NCBI RefSeq assembly: GCF_020271745.1
Contig: NZ_CP084296.1
Coordinates: 1 to 64,000 of the forward strand
Direction: 5' to 3'
Length of the DNA stretch: 64,000 bases
From: Providencia alcalifaciens
Lineage (GTDB): Bacteria; Pseudomonadota; Gammaproteobacteria; Enterobacterales; Enterobacteriaceae
Part shown: piece by piece, positions 54,294 through 63,536 of the stretch
How positions within the stretch are numbered: position 1 is the first letter of the stretch
Layout of the letters: each line of letters begins with the position of its first letter
The notes under the pieces: generated by a model
Database searches by the model: none
The model's input: the letters and a program-made list of their open reading frames with translations, nothing else
Told to the model about the DNA's origin: nothing
Position numbers and translations under genes: made by a program

Positions 54294-55322
54294 ATGAAAT
54301 TATCTCTACTAGGATGTTTATTGGCAGCTTCATTTTCTCTGCACGCTTATGCCGCAAGCGAGCCACCAATCCGATTAGTGATCCACGGGGGAGCCGGTAC
54401 CATTACCAAAAGCACCATTACTCCAGAACAAGAAAAAGAGTATCAAGCAAAACTAACCGAAGCCTTAGAAGCAGGCTATGCGGTACTCAACAAAGGTGGC
54501 AGCAGCCTTGATGCGGTACAAGCTTCTATTAACGTAATGGAGGATTCCCCACTATTTAATGCAGGAAAAGGTGCCGTATTTACCCATGAAGGTAAAAATG
54601 AAATGGATGCATCGATCATGGATGGCAGCAACCGTAAAGCGGGTGCTGTTGCTGGTGTCACCAATATTAAAAACCCGATTAATGCCGCATATGCCGTCAT
54701 GACTAAAAGCCCTCATGTCATGATGGTTTCTAAAGGTGCCGAGCAATTCGCCGCGGAACAAGGTCTTGAAATCGTTGATCCATCGTATTTCCGAACTGAT
54801 TTCCGTTGGCAGCAACTTCAAAAAGCCAAAGAAAAAGAGAAAGTGGTACTCGACCATGATGGTAAAACCGCCGCTCTCTTTGTTGACCCTATGATGTATG
54901 ACTACAAATATGGCACTGTTGGCGCGGTCGCTCTCGATAAAAACGGTAATATCGCTGCTGGGACATCCACAGGTGGCATGACCAACAAACGCTTCGGTCG
55001 CGTCGGTGATTCCCCAATCATTGGTGCGGGGAACTACGCTGACAACAATACCGTCGCCGTTTCAGCCACAGGCTCCGGCGAGATGTTTATCCGTACGGCT
55101 ACCGCCCATAATATCGCCGCCCAAGTCAAATACAACAAAACGCCTATCGACCAAGCCGCCCGCAATGCACTGGATGAAGTCAAAGAGCTAAACGGAAGTG
55201 GTGGTGTGATTGTGTTGGATAAATCCGGTAACTACGCGATGGAGTTTAATTCAGAAGGGATGTACCGTGGAACCATCGGTAATGATGGTAAACCTCAGGT
55301 CGCGATTTATAAAAACGATTAA
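54294..55322 (+). CDS. iaaA: Periplasmic isoaspartyl peptidase/L-asparaginase (Ntn hydrolase)
   Basis: This is a 342-residue plant-type asparaginase with an added signal peptide (MKLSLLGCLLAASFSLHAYA). It begins with the family signature IRLVIHGGAGTI. The autocleavage site and catalytic threonine are in KYGTVGAVALDKNGNIAAG (the Thr after Gly), followed by TSTGGMTNKRFGRVGDSPI and the substrate loop GAGNYAD. The precursor self-cleaves into alpha and beta chains and hydrolyses isoaspartyl dipeptides and asparagine. Enterobacterial IaaA is normally cytoplasmic, so export is a noteworthy difference. GGAAGG precedes the ATG. It is monocistronic and convergent with the yah operon. Confidence 0.9.
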   Translation: MKLSLLGCLLAASFSLHAYAASEPPIRLVIHGGAGTITKSTITPEQEKEYQAKLTEALEAGYAVLNKGGSSLDAVQASINVMEDSPLFNAGKGAVFTHEGKNEMDASIMDGSNRKAGAVAGVTNIKNPINAAYAVMTKSPHVMMVSKGAEQFAAEQGLEIVDPSYFRTDFRWQQLQKAKEKEKVVLDHDGKTAALFVDPMMYDYKYGTVGAVALDKNGNIAAGTSTGGMTNKRFGRVGDSPIIGAGNYADNNTVAVSATGSGEMFIRTATAHNIAAQVKYNKTPIDQAARNALDEVKELNGSGGVIVLDKSGNYAMEFNSEGMYRGTIGNDGKPQVAIYKND

Positions 55323-55360
55323 GTTCCTCGCATTTAAACTCGCTACACCCTAAAAATAAT

Positions 55361-55382
55361 AAAGCCCACCAATGTGGGCTTT
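55361..55382. terminator. Bidirectional terminator
   Basis: AAAGCCCAC and GTGGGCTTT form a perfect nine-base stem with a four-base loop, flanked by A and T residues. It lies between the convergent iaaA and yahJ genes. A short degenerate repeat (CTCTATAAACNATG-like, three to four copies) follows at about 55390-55455. Confidence 0.85.
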
Positions 55383-55455
55383 ATAAACGATATCTCTATA
55401 AGCACGTTTCTATAAACTATGTCTCTACGGACTATGTCTCTATAAACAATGGCTC

Positions 55456-56838
55456 TCAGCCCAATGACTTTTCAACTGAACCACTGGCTAAATACCCTTT
55501 ATGGAACGCGGCTTGCCTTGGAGAGATACGTGCAACGGCCTCAGCTGAACAAGAGGCATCCACCAGCACAAAACTGGCATCATCCCCTTTCGCTGGCCAC
55601 ACTTGCTTGCCCTTTTCATCCAGTGGTAATACATTGCCCGTGGCAATAGCAAGGGAGCGAGATAATGCCAACTCATCAGGGCGCGTGTACAACTGCGCAT
55701 ATAAATTGGCTTTTTCTAACATATCTCCGAGACCAAATGGCGACCAGTGATCTATCACACTGTCAGTCCCTGTCATCACAAACACACCATTTTTATTCAG
55801 CGTTTTTAATGGCATATGTAGTGTACCGATAGGCACTGTCGACGCTATAGTGATCTGTTGCTCAGCCAAGCGTTTTGCCATCGCATCGGCATCTTCAGGA
55901 TTTAGCATGGCTAACGCAAATGCATGACTAATCGTAACCTTGCCTCGCAAACTGCGGTTTTCATCAACTGTTTTTATCATATAGTTGATAGCCGCAAGTC
56001 CTGCGGGGCTGGTCTCATGCAGATGGATATCGACGCCTTTGTTATAGTCCAATGCAATCTGAAACATCGCATCAAGGGATTTTTCCATCGCACCATCGAC
56101 ATTAGTCGGGTCTAACCCACCCACATAGTGTGCCCCTGCTTGCATCGCTTCTCGCATCAAAGGCTCTGATTTTGAAAGCAGTAAACCATGTTGAGGGAAG
56201 GCCACAATTTCGCACGTGAAATCTTGCTGGCGCTTATCTAACACTGTTTGCAGTGCTTCAAGGTTTTTTAATCCAGAAACAGGCTCAATATTGCAATGAC
56301 TGCGTGCGATGGTCGAACCGTGAGATTGAATTAAATCAATCAGCGCATGCGCCCTTTCTTGCGTAAAAGGCTGTAATTCAGGCAACATTTTCTGCTCAAG
56401 GGTTATCATATCCATAATGGTTTTACCTTCACGGGACTGTGGCGCTTGCCAAGGTCCTCCGTAAAAGGTTTTATCCAGATGAATATGCATATCTCGAAAT
56501 GCAGGAAGCATCAATTTGCCTTGCGCACTGTACGCATTCAGAACGGCATTTGGGTGCTGTTTATTGGGTAACACCGCCACGATTTTGCCATCATTAATTT
56601 CGATGGTTTGTAATGCCGTTTGAGTTCCAGTCACTGTACCTTCACGGAAATTAAAGCCTGTTTCCAGCAACGCATCATCAAGATAATAATGTTTATCTGT
56701 GATACGAGAAACTCCGGACTGCGGTACGATTTGTGGCGCCGCACTCGCAGATACTGAACCTAATAATGTACAAGCCGCCACCACTTTTGCACCTGTCGTC
56801 AGAAACTCTCTACGACCAGATAACTGTTCTACATTCAT
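55456..56838 (-). CDS. yahJ: Tat-exported amidohydrolase, YahJ-like
   Basis: This is a 460-residue metal-dependent hydrolase related to cytosine deaminase and E. coli YahJ. The N-terminus carries a twin-arginine signal (GRREFLTTGAKVVAACTLLG), so it is folded before export to the periplasm. Metal ligands are in FRDMHIHLDKTF (HxH), a histidine in VDIHLHETSPAG, another in VTISHAFAL, and an aspartate in VMTGTDSVIDHWSPFG. The reaction is presumably hydrolysis of a cyclic amide or amidine; the substrate is unknown. It is the last gene of the leftward yah-type operon, 57 bases after the carbamate kinase gene. Confidence 0.85.
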   Translation of the reverse strand: MNVEQLSGRREFLTTGAKVVAACTLLGSVSASAAPQIVPQSGVSRITDKHYYLDDALLETGFNFREGTVTGTQTALQTIEINDGKIVAVLPNKQHPNAVLNAYSAQGKLMLPAFRDMHIHLDKTFYGGPWQAPQSREGKTIMDMITLEQKMLPELQPFTQERAHALIDLIQSHGSTIARSHCNIEPVSGLKNLEALQTVLDKRQQDFTCEIVAFPQHGLLLSKSEPLMREAMQAGAHYVGGLDPTNVDGAMEKSLDAMFQIALDYNKGVDIHLHETSPAGLAAINYMIKTVDENRSLRGKVTISHAFALAMLNPEDADAMAKRLAEQQITIASTVPIGTLHMPLKTLNKNGVFVMTGTDSVIDHWSPFGLGDMLEKANLYAQLYTRPDELALSRSLAIATGNVLPLDEKGKQVWPAKGDDASFVLVDASCSAEAVARISPRQAAFHKGYLASGSVEKSLG

Positions 56839-56895
56839 AGCAACTCCTTATCATCGAGAGTTCGACCTCATCATATGAAGCCGAACGAGTGAGGC

Positions 56896-57846
56896 TTAGC
56901 CTTGAATAATATGGGTTCCCGTCTCACCGCGTAATGCCGCAGGTAGCGCTTCAGGCGTGGTAATAATCACGCGCTTACCGCCATTAGCGATAAACGATAA
57001 ACTGGCTTCGATTTTCGGTAGCATGCTCCCCGCCGGGAAGTGCCCCTCTTCCATATAGCGCTGCATATCTGTCGTTGAGGTTTCACCAAGGGCTTTTTGT
57101 TCCGGTTTGCCAAAGTGAATACACACTTTTTCAACGCCCGTGGTGATGATTAAAATGTCCGCATTGAGCTCTTTCGCCAGTAGCGTGGTCGATAAATCTT
57201 TATCAATAACCGCATCCACACTTTGATAACCGCCCTGCCCATTATTCACAACAGGGATCCCTCCGCCGCCTGCCGCAACAACCACATAATCATGTTCGGT
57301 CAATGTACGAATTGCCGCTGACTCAATGACACGTTTCGGTTCAGGGGATGCCACCACACGGCGATATCCACGCCCAGAATCTTCAATAAAGTGCCAATCA
57401 GGATTTTCTTGCTGCAATACCTCCGCTTGCTCTTTACTGAAAAATGCGCCAATCGGCTTAGTCGGTGCAGCAAAGTTCGGGTCATTTTTATCGACTTCCA
57501 CTTGAGTAACTACCGTTACTGCTTGGCGATGTTGCTGTTTAGCTAATACGTTAGTGAGTGCTTGTTGGACTAAATAACCAATCCCCCCTTGCGTATCCGC
57601 CACACAGTTTGCCAGAGGTGTCAGCGGTAAGCCTTCAGTCACATGAGCAATTTCAGCACGGCGCAAATCCAACCCTACCTGTGGCCCATTACCGTGAGTC
57701 AGCACAATATTGTAATTGCCCTTGAGCATATCGCTGATGTGCTGAGCCACTTCTTGAACCGCTTTTTCTTGAGCTTCAATGGATTGGCTGCTGTTATCTT
57801 TAATAATACTGTTGCCCCCGATGGCAACAACCACGAGTTCTTTCAT
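56896..57846 (-). CDS. yahI: Carbamate kinase, YahI-like
   Basis: This is a 316-residue carbamate kinase family protein (ArcC/YahI/YqeA/AllK group). Motifs: VVAIGGNSII at the N-terminus, NIVLTHGNGPQVG, PIGAFFSKEQA, VAAGGGGIPVV, DKDLSTTLLAKEL and FPAGSMLPKIEAS. It converts carbamoyl phosphate and ADP to ATP, CO2 and ammonia. I start at the ATG at 57846, which has AGGA about 10 bases upstream, rather than the longer in-frame start at 57900. Its length equals YahI as I remember it. In this operon it would harvest ATP from carbamoyl phosphate made by the YahEFG-type proteins. Confidence 0.92.
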   Translation of the reverse strand: MKELVVVAIGGNSIIKDNSSQSIEAQEKAVQEVAQHISDMLKGNYNIVLTHGNGPQVGLDLRRAEIAHVTEGLPLTPLANCVADTQGGIGYLVQQALTNVLAKQQHRQAVTVVTQVEVDKNDPNFAAPTKPIGAFFSKEQAEVLQQENPDWHFIEDSGRGYRRVVASPEPKRVIESAAIRTLTEHDYVVVAAGGGGIPVVNNGQGGYQSVDAVIDKDLSTTLLAKELNADILIITTGVEKVCIHFGKPEQKALGETSTTDMQRYMEEGHFPAGSMLPKIEASLSFIANGGKRVIITTPEALPAALRGETGTHIIQG

Positions 57847-57920
57847 GATTAAGGATCCTGATACCGATAATTTAGCAGATAGCAGGTGCACCGCGTGCAC
57901 CCACTATATGGATTGGCGTA

Positions 57921-59483
57921 TTACGCTGATTTGCTGAGCTTTTCAGCTTTTTCAGCTTGTTGCTGCTCCACTGATTGGCGACCATCTAAAAAATGTTTGA
58001 TAACAAACAAAGCCGCCATCATGAGGTATGCGTAGACAAACATCAATGTTGAACCTGTCGCAATTCCCACTGCCGGAGAATGAATGATACCGAAAAAGAC
58101 CAGAACCGCACCCACTGCCGCCGCAATCGCACCACGTAACGGCTTGTTTAAGATAGCGAAGATAGCGATACAGCCCCATAACATACTTGCCAGCGGTGCG
58201 CCGTTACCTAAGTGAACCAGACCTTGATAGTAAACACCTTTATGTAACAGAACTTCCGTACCAATGGCGCTTGCAGACGTACCTGCCGCTCCCATGACAC
58301 TATTAACCATCGTCAATGCCCAGTTCGCAATCCATGGGAATAGACAGATGAAAATCACAGGCACTTCGACTTTCGGTGTTTCTCGTACCACTTGGTTGGC
58401 TGTCACTACGCCGATAAACACTAAGATAGGGACAATGGCCGTCATTGGGATCACCGCGAGCATAAATGCTCCGATACCAAATAACGGGACGATAAACATG
58501 GTGATACCGGATGCTAAGGTATAACCCACACTCGCGCCCATCGCTTTCCAACCCGCATGACCCACATACACAGTCACAGGGAATGGGTTACCCAGCACGA
58601 CACCCACGGTTGAAGATAAACCGTTTGCTAACATCACTTTACGTGTGTTGTATTCATCACCCGCTGCGTGAGCACTTTCAATATTTTCAAGGTCGAAGAT
58701 ATAGTTCGCTAAACCTAAAGGTACCGCTGAGGCCAAGTACGGCAGTGCGTGAGGTAAACCTTGGAAGAAGCTATCCACATGGATACTTGGCGGGTTAAAA
58801 CCAAATGATGCCATTGACGCTGTAATCGCTTCCGGGCTTTGTAAGCCAGAAATCCATGCTAGGGCAGAACCTGCGATAAGCAGTAACAACCCAGTAGGAA
58901 TACGTGCAAAGATCGGCTTTTTACCAAACCAGTTGATGAAAATTAACAGCAGGACAATAAACGAAACCGTTGGTGCTTCAAATGCTTGTAGCATCGGGTT
59001 CATTGCCAGTAACAATAATCCGAGACCCGATAAGCACGATAATAAGACGGTACGTGGGATCATCTTACGGATGGTTTCACCGAGGAAAGATCCACCCACT
59101 AAAATCATTGATTCCACAAAGCACCAGACTAACGCAATTTGCAGAGCAAATTCAGGATCTTTGGTGGTTTGGTAAACTGGCATGATCACTAAGAAGGTAA
59201 CAGTGAAGATAGAAGGTGCGCTTGGCCCTGAAGGTAGTGCCGTGACGTCATTTCGTCCCGTTTGTTTGATCATCTGCTGACCAAAGTAAGCGTAACTTAC
59301 ACTGGCAAGCAATACAGCAAAACCAAACGCTGGAGCGATACGACCATAAACAATTTCCGCTGGGATGCCGACAACAAAAATCAGTAAGCCCATCATGGTG
59401 AGTAGGTTTGTGAGGTTATTGGTCATCAAACCAAAATAGGCTGCCAAATCACCACGTTTCCATTTAATATTTAATAGACTCAT
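57921..59483 (-). CDS. NCS2/AzgA-type permease
   Basis: This is a 520-residue inner-membrane transporter with about 12-14 spans, resembling the xanthine/uracil and AzgA permeases (nucleobase/ascorbate transporter fold). Recognisable segments are FGLMTNNLTNLLTMMGLL near the start, TALPSGPSAPSIFTVTFLV, and the NCS2-like ASAVPLGLANYIFDLENIES with GNPFPVTVYVGHAGWK. The C-terminal tail is charged and probably cytoplasmic. E. coli K-12 has no permease at this point of its yah cluster, so this gene adds a clue that a purine-like or other heterocyclic nitrogen compound is imported. It lies between the yahG- and yahI-like genes. Confidence 0.82.
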   Translation of the reverse strand: MSLLNIKWKRGDLAAYFGLMTNNLTNLLTMMGLLIFVVGIPAEIVYGRIAPAFGFAVLLASVSYAYFGQQMIKQTGRNDVTALPSGPSAPSIFTVTFLVIMPVYQTTKDPEFALQIALVWCFVESMILVGGSFLGETIRKMIPRTVLLSCLSGLGLLLLAMNPMLQAFEAPTVSFIVLLLIFINWFGKKPIFARIPTGLLLLIAGSALAWISGLQSPEAITASMASFGFNPPSIHVDSFFQGLPHALPYLASAVPLGLANYIFDLENIESAHAAGDEYNTRKVMLANGLSSTVGVVLGNPFPVTVYVGHAGWKAMGASVGYTLASGITMFIVPLFGIGAFMLAVIPMTAIVPILVFIGVVTANQVVRETPKVEVPVIFICLFPWIANWALTMVNSVMGAAGTSASAIGTEVLLHKGVYYQGLVHLGNGAPLASMLWGCIAIFAILNKPLRGAIAAAVGAVLVFFGIIHSPAVGIATGSTLMFVYAYLMMAALFVIKHFLDGRQSVEQQQAEKAEKLSKSA

Positions 59484-59584
59484 ATTCTTACTCCCATTCC
59501 CTTCACACCTTAAGCAGCACGTTGTTGACGGTCTATCTCTTATGCCACTGAATAATTCAGGGAATGCGTTGCTTTATTTTTATC

Positions 59585-59602
59585 GCCCGACCGAAGCCGG
59601 GC
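59585..59602. other. Intercistronic hairpin in the yah operon
   Basis: GCCCG and CGGGC form a short stem with an eight-base loop between the yahG- and permease-like genes. T residues follow on the plus strand, opposite to transcription, so it is more likely an RNA-processing or stabilising element than a terminator of this operon. Confidence 0.4.
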
Positions 59603-59639
59603 ATTATTTTTTGCTTAGTGAGTTTTGGGCTCAATACCA

Positions 59640-61055
59640 CTATGCATAGTGTTTCGCGTAAGACAGCATCGCTTTTTCGAAGCAATCAAACGGAGGATGT
59701 ACAATCCCTGCCCCTATCATTCCAATACCCGCATCTTTATGCGCAATCGCTGTGTTAATCACCGGAAGAATGCCACTAGCGGCAACTTTCGTGATATCAA
59801 TGGCTGTCGGAATTCCCATAAAACCTAATAATGGAATGGTGACATTCGGGTTCTCTCCAAGGGTGATTTCTCGCATTTGGCGAGAGAAATCCACTGCTTC
59901 TTCAACAGTTCCCCCAACGAGTGCGACGATAGCTGGCGCTGTTGCCATCGCAAATCCACCAATACCGTAAGTTTCCGTGATAGCCGAGTCACCAATATCT
60001 AAACCTGAGTCTTCCGGTTTATAACCTGCGAACATTGGGCCAATCACTTGCTGAGAGGGACCTGTGAACCATTGCCCCGGTAACCCGCTAATGCGTAAAC
60101 CAAACTCATAACCATTACGCGCCATGGTGGTCACGACGGTGCTGTATTCAATACCGTGCGCCGCATCCATTGAGGCTTTACACATTGCCATCCATGTAGG
60201 ACCCGAGAAATAGTCGCTACTTGCAACGAAATCAAACACTTCTTTTTGCTGTGCAACCGTAAAATTAGTTTGAATAATTCCCGTAGTCAGCGCTTGGATC
60301 AGCAATGTTGTTCCCGCATTGTTACGGTTATGGCATTCATCACCCATATGTAACGCTTGCGCCAACATTAAACGTAGGTCGATTTCACCCACGATTTTCA
60401 TGGCGTCACGCAGCATAGGACCCAGCACATCACGCATCCAATTCAAGCGGTCAATAACGCTTTGGTCATTGGCACCCATGCGTAGAATTTTTGCCATCTG
60501 CTCACTTAGGTTAGTGAATGCGCGGTTGCCGTAAGTTTTGTTTTCGACAATGTGCATAAACATCGATGCCGATGTCACGCCAGCCATTGAACCTACGCAA
60601 TCATGTTCATGGCATGGGGAAAAGATAACGTCACCAGAAGCCGCAACACGTTCCGCATCCGCTAAGTCTTTCGCCAATCCTTCAAAAACTAAAGCGCCTG
60701 TCACCGCGCCTTTCATCGCGCCACACATATCCTTCCATGCTACTGGCGGACCGGCATGTAGAATGGTGTTTTTCGTCATGCCCGGTACTACATTAATGGC
60801 TTGATCATAACCCACGAGCACTGGCTGGGATTGAATAATGCGCTCAAGCGCTTGTGCGTTCGCTGCTGCGATTTTTTCTTGTAACGCGGCGTTGCCTTCA
60901 ATTTGGTCAAGGGCACGGATCACGGCAATGTTACCTTGTCCCGGCGGCGTCCAGTTCAGTTGAGTCACCGGAACGTGTTGTTTTTTCAGATCATCACTGA
61001 ACATCTCAATGCCGATATTAATAACGTTCAATGGTTGTTTAAATAATGAAGTCAT
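59640..61055 (-). CDS. yahG: DUF1116 protein, YahG/AllG-like carbamoyltransferase component
   Basis: This is a 471-residue DUF1116 protein, homologous to E. coli YahG and to AllG (YlbE) of the oxamate carbamoyltransferase. Characteristic segments are QPVLVGYDQAINVVPGMTKN, HAGPPVAWKDMCGAMKGAV, SPCHEHDCVGSMAGVTSASM and QALHMGDECHNRNNAG. By analogy it forms part of a three-protein enzyme (with the YahF- and YahE-like proteins) that moves a carbamoyl group from a carbamoylated acid to phosphate. The start overlaps the yahF stop (TAATG). The actual substrate of the YahFGE set is unknown. Confidence 0.88.
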   Translation of the reverse strand: MTSLFKQPLNVINIGIEMFSDDLKKQHVPVTQLNWTPPGQGNIAVIRALDQIEGNAALQEKIAAANAQALERIIQSQPVLVGYDQAINVVPGMTKNTILHAGPPVAWKDMCGAMKGAVTGALVFEGLAKDLADAERVAASGDVIFSPCHEHDCVGSMAGVTSASMFMHIVENKTYGNRAFTNLSEQMAKILRMGANDQSVIDRLNWMRDVLGPMLRDAMKIVGEIDLRLMLAQALHMGDECHNRNNAGTTLLIQALTTGIIQTNFTVAQQKEVFDFVASSDYFSGPTWMAMCKASMDAAHGIEYSTVVTTMARNGYEFGLRISGLPGQWFTGPSQQVIGPMFAGYKPEDSGLDIGDSAITETYGIGGFAMATAPAIVALVGGTVEEAVDFSRQMREITLGENPNVTIPLLGFMGIPTAIDITKVAASGILPVINTAIAHKDAGIGMIGAGIVHPPFDCFEKAMLSYAKHYA

Positions 61056-62605
61056 TACGCTTTCTCCCCTTTCCAGACAAACTCACGTCCTAATAAACCT
61101 GTATTGGTACTGCTACTCGCCCAAATCACGCCTGCGTCAGTGAGCATCTTGACCTGTGCATCCATCGATGGCGTATCTTGGTCAGTGCCCAGCACATAGC
61201 CGAGGATCACCAGTTCGCGTCCTTCTTGTTTCGCTACCTCTTTTGCCGTTTTAATAGCCTCAATCATGACACCGACCGGATCTTCATGAGAGCCAAAGCC
61301 AAGCACGAAATCCATCATGATCACACCAACTTCCGGGTCACGAGCTTCTTGCAATAAACGTTCGATGCGGTTTGTCGGGTCAATCATTGGATGTGGCTTA
61401 CCGTTGGTAAAATCATCATCACCAAAATCGAGGAAGGTATGGGCGACACTCTTATTGATATCTTTCAGACGGTAGTCAGGGTTAGGCTGAATATTGCTGT
61501 AGACATCATCGTATTTTTCCAGCGCTGCAAACATCGCTTCATCACACAATGTACCGCCACAGAAAAGACCGCGAATGTATTTTTGTTCCGGTTTGAGTAA
61601 CGCTCTAACTTCGTCAATTAAAGGTAAATTAAGAGGATGAAGATCTAAATCCTCTTTGCGAATGCCAGTCAGTAAAACGGCTTTCAGAGCGGCTTCTTTA
61701 GTACCTTGGGCAAAGATTAAGCCTGGTTTATCATCCGGTAACGGTTGACTACCTAAGAAACAAACCACCACTGGCTTATGACATTTTTCAGCTTGTTCTA
61801 ACACTTTTTTGGCAACCATAGGTGCTGGTGGCTTAGAAATGAGTGCAATGACTTGGGTTTCATCATCCGCATCCAGCATTTTAAGTGCATCAATCATCAT
61901 GATGCCGCCAATTTTTTCACTCAGATCACGACCACCCGTACCAATTAGCTGAGAAACCCCGGCACCGAATTCATGGATACGGACACTCAGTTCTTGGCTA
62001 CCTGTGCCTGAAGCACCAATAATCCCGATGCTACCGCGGCGAACGTTGTTACCAAAACACAACGCTGTACCATTGATAATCGCCGTACCGCAATCTGGGC
62101 CCATCATCAATAACCCTTTTTGACTCGCTAACTGTTTCAGCGCCAGCTCATCATCAATCGAGACGTTATCGGAGAACAGCATCACGTTGAGGTCATTTTC
62201 TAGTGCAATACGCGCTTCACGAGCCGCAAATTGCCCATTGACCGAAATAACCGCTAAGTTGGCATCAGGAATGTGCGTTTTTGCAGAATTGATAGTGGCG
62301 TATTTGGCTTCATGCTGCCCACCACCTTGGTTTTTCTTATTAAACAGCTCTTCGATTGCAATTAATGTCGCATCATTGGCATCATCACTAGGCCCTTTAA
62401 TCACTATCATTAAATCGCCATTTTTTGCATCTTCTAATTCCGGCGTTAATAAACCTAAGTTTCTTAAAACGCCCTTATTCATTTCTGTTGCCATTGCCAC
62501 AAAAGCTTGCTCAACATTATCGAGCTGGTTTGCTTTAGTGGAAATAGACATCAATGACACGGAATCAAAATAAGTATTCTTTTTTATGACAACTTTAGTC
62601 GACAT
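61055..62605 (-). CDS. yahF: FdrA-family protein, YahF/AllF-like
   Basis: This is a 516-residue protein of the FdrA family, related to succinyl-CoA synthetase alpha chains and to AllF of oxamate carbamoyltransferase. The nucleotide/CoA-binding-like segments GPDCGTAIINGTALCFGNNV and SIGIIGASGTGSQELSVRIH are followed by QLIGTGGRDLSEKIGG; the second domain has FCGGTLCDEAMFA and MMDFVLGFGSHEDP. The start overlaps the yahE-like gene by 11 bases and the end overlaps yahG, so the three are made together, as expected for subunits of one complex. Confidence 0.9.
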   Translation of the reverse strand: MSTKVVIKKNTYFDSVSLMSISTKANQLDNVEQAFVAMATEMNKGVLRNLGLLTPELEDAKNGDLMIVIKGPSDDANDATLIAIEELFNKKNQGGGQHEAKYATINSAKTHIPDANLAVISVNGQFAAREARIALENDLNVMLFSDNVSIDDELALKQLASQKGLLMMGPDCGTAIINGTALCFGNNVRRGSIGIIGASGTGSQELSVRIHEFGAGVSQLIGTGGRDLSEKIGGIMMIDALKMLDADDETQVIALISKPPAPMVAKKVLEQAEKCHKPVVVCFLGSQPLPDDKPGLIFAQGTKEAALKAVLLTGIRKEDLDLHPLNLPLIDEVRALLKPEQKYIRGLFCGGTLCDEAMFAALEKYDDVYSNIQPNPDYRLKDINKSVAHTFLDFGDDDFTNGKPHPMIDPTNRIERLLQEARDPEVGVIMMDFVLGFGSHEDPVGVMIEAIKTAKEVAKQEGRELVILGYVLGTDQDTPSMDAQVKMLTDAGVIWASSSTNTGLLGREFVWKGEKA

Positions 62606-63518
62606 GTGTTTCTCCGAAATAATGGGTTAGAAACAGTGCATCGCGAATACCAAATAGCATGTCGCAACCTGAACTAGACCCGATATTTAAAATCTCTAGA
62701 ATATGTGGATAAATATTTGTTTTTCGCCCATCAACTAAACATTGGATCAGTTGATACATATTTTCGCGATACTCTTGGTTTAATGCTTTTTCTAATGTGA
62801 TGGCACTAATGGGTGTTGTATTCGCCTTGCTCTGCATAATTCCTTGAACGAAATCAGCACGAAAAGAGTTCGCAGGGTGATGTTTCAACAGCAAAAAGGC
62901 CATTAATCCCACTAAATAATCATCTCCCGAAGGTGTTAACCCAATCCCTAGCCCAACAAACTGGCTCACAATATTAGTCAATGCCTGGTGCCGTTTATTG
63001 ATAAATAAATTAATTAAACTAAAACGTAATTCATTTAATTTTTTGGATGATTCAAGATAAAAACAATTATCCCCTTGATAGTTAAAAAGAGAATCTGTTT
63101 GGTTATTTAAAATAGAATCAATTTCGTTAATTGTAGACTTAAGGAAATGACGATATTTTTCCTCGGTTAATTTTTCATTAATAAAATAAACTGTCGATGG
63201 AACCCATTTTTTACATAATAAAAATGAAACACTATATTTTTCACCAATATGTATTTCATTATTTAGAATACAAACACAATCCCCTGCCATGATACTTAAT
63301 GATGAAAAATTTTTATTAATTATTCGGCAGCTATTAGGTGCATTATCCGTTTGCGAGCCAAGCAAGGTATAAAGTTGGTTACCAATAGAAAAATTAATGG
63401 CTTTATTAAAAACTTGCTCTACATTCCCTGTTAGTAATGGCTGATGCAAAAGATGCAAGAAATGTGCATCAGCCGTTAACCCATAAATGCTTTGCCGCTG
63501 AGATTGGTGTCTGTTCAC
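62595..63518 (-). CDS. yahE: DUF2877 protein, YahE/AllH-like
   Basis: This is a 307-residue DUF2877 protein related to E. coli YahE and AllH (YlbF), the third component of the oxamate carbamoyltransferase-type enzyme. The most conserved part is FVGLGIGLTPSGDDYLVGLM, a glycine-rich loop with two aspartates typical of the family, followed by SFRADFVQGIM and near the end LNIGSSSGCDMLFGIRDALF. It overlaps the yahF-like start by 11 bases and lies 18 bases after the ankyrin-repeat gene. The middle of the protein is more AT-rich and less conserved. Confidence 0.85.
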   Translation of the reverse strand: MNRHQSQRQSIYGLTADAHFLHLLHQPLLTGNVEQVFNKAINFSIGNQLYTLLGSQTDNAPNSCRIINKNFSSLSIMAGDCVCILNNEIHIGEKYSVSFLLCKKWVPSTVYFINEKLTEEKYRHFLKSTINEIDSILNNQTDSLFNYQGDNCFYLESSKKLNELRFSLINLFINKRHQALTNIVSQFVGLGIGLTPSGDDYLVGLMAFLLLKHHPANSFRADFVQGIMQSKANTTPISAITLEKALNQEYRENMYQLIQCLVDGRKTNIYPHILEILNIGSSSGCDMLFGIRDALFLTHYFGETHVD

Positions 63519-63536
63519 AATCCCCCTTATGGGTGG

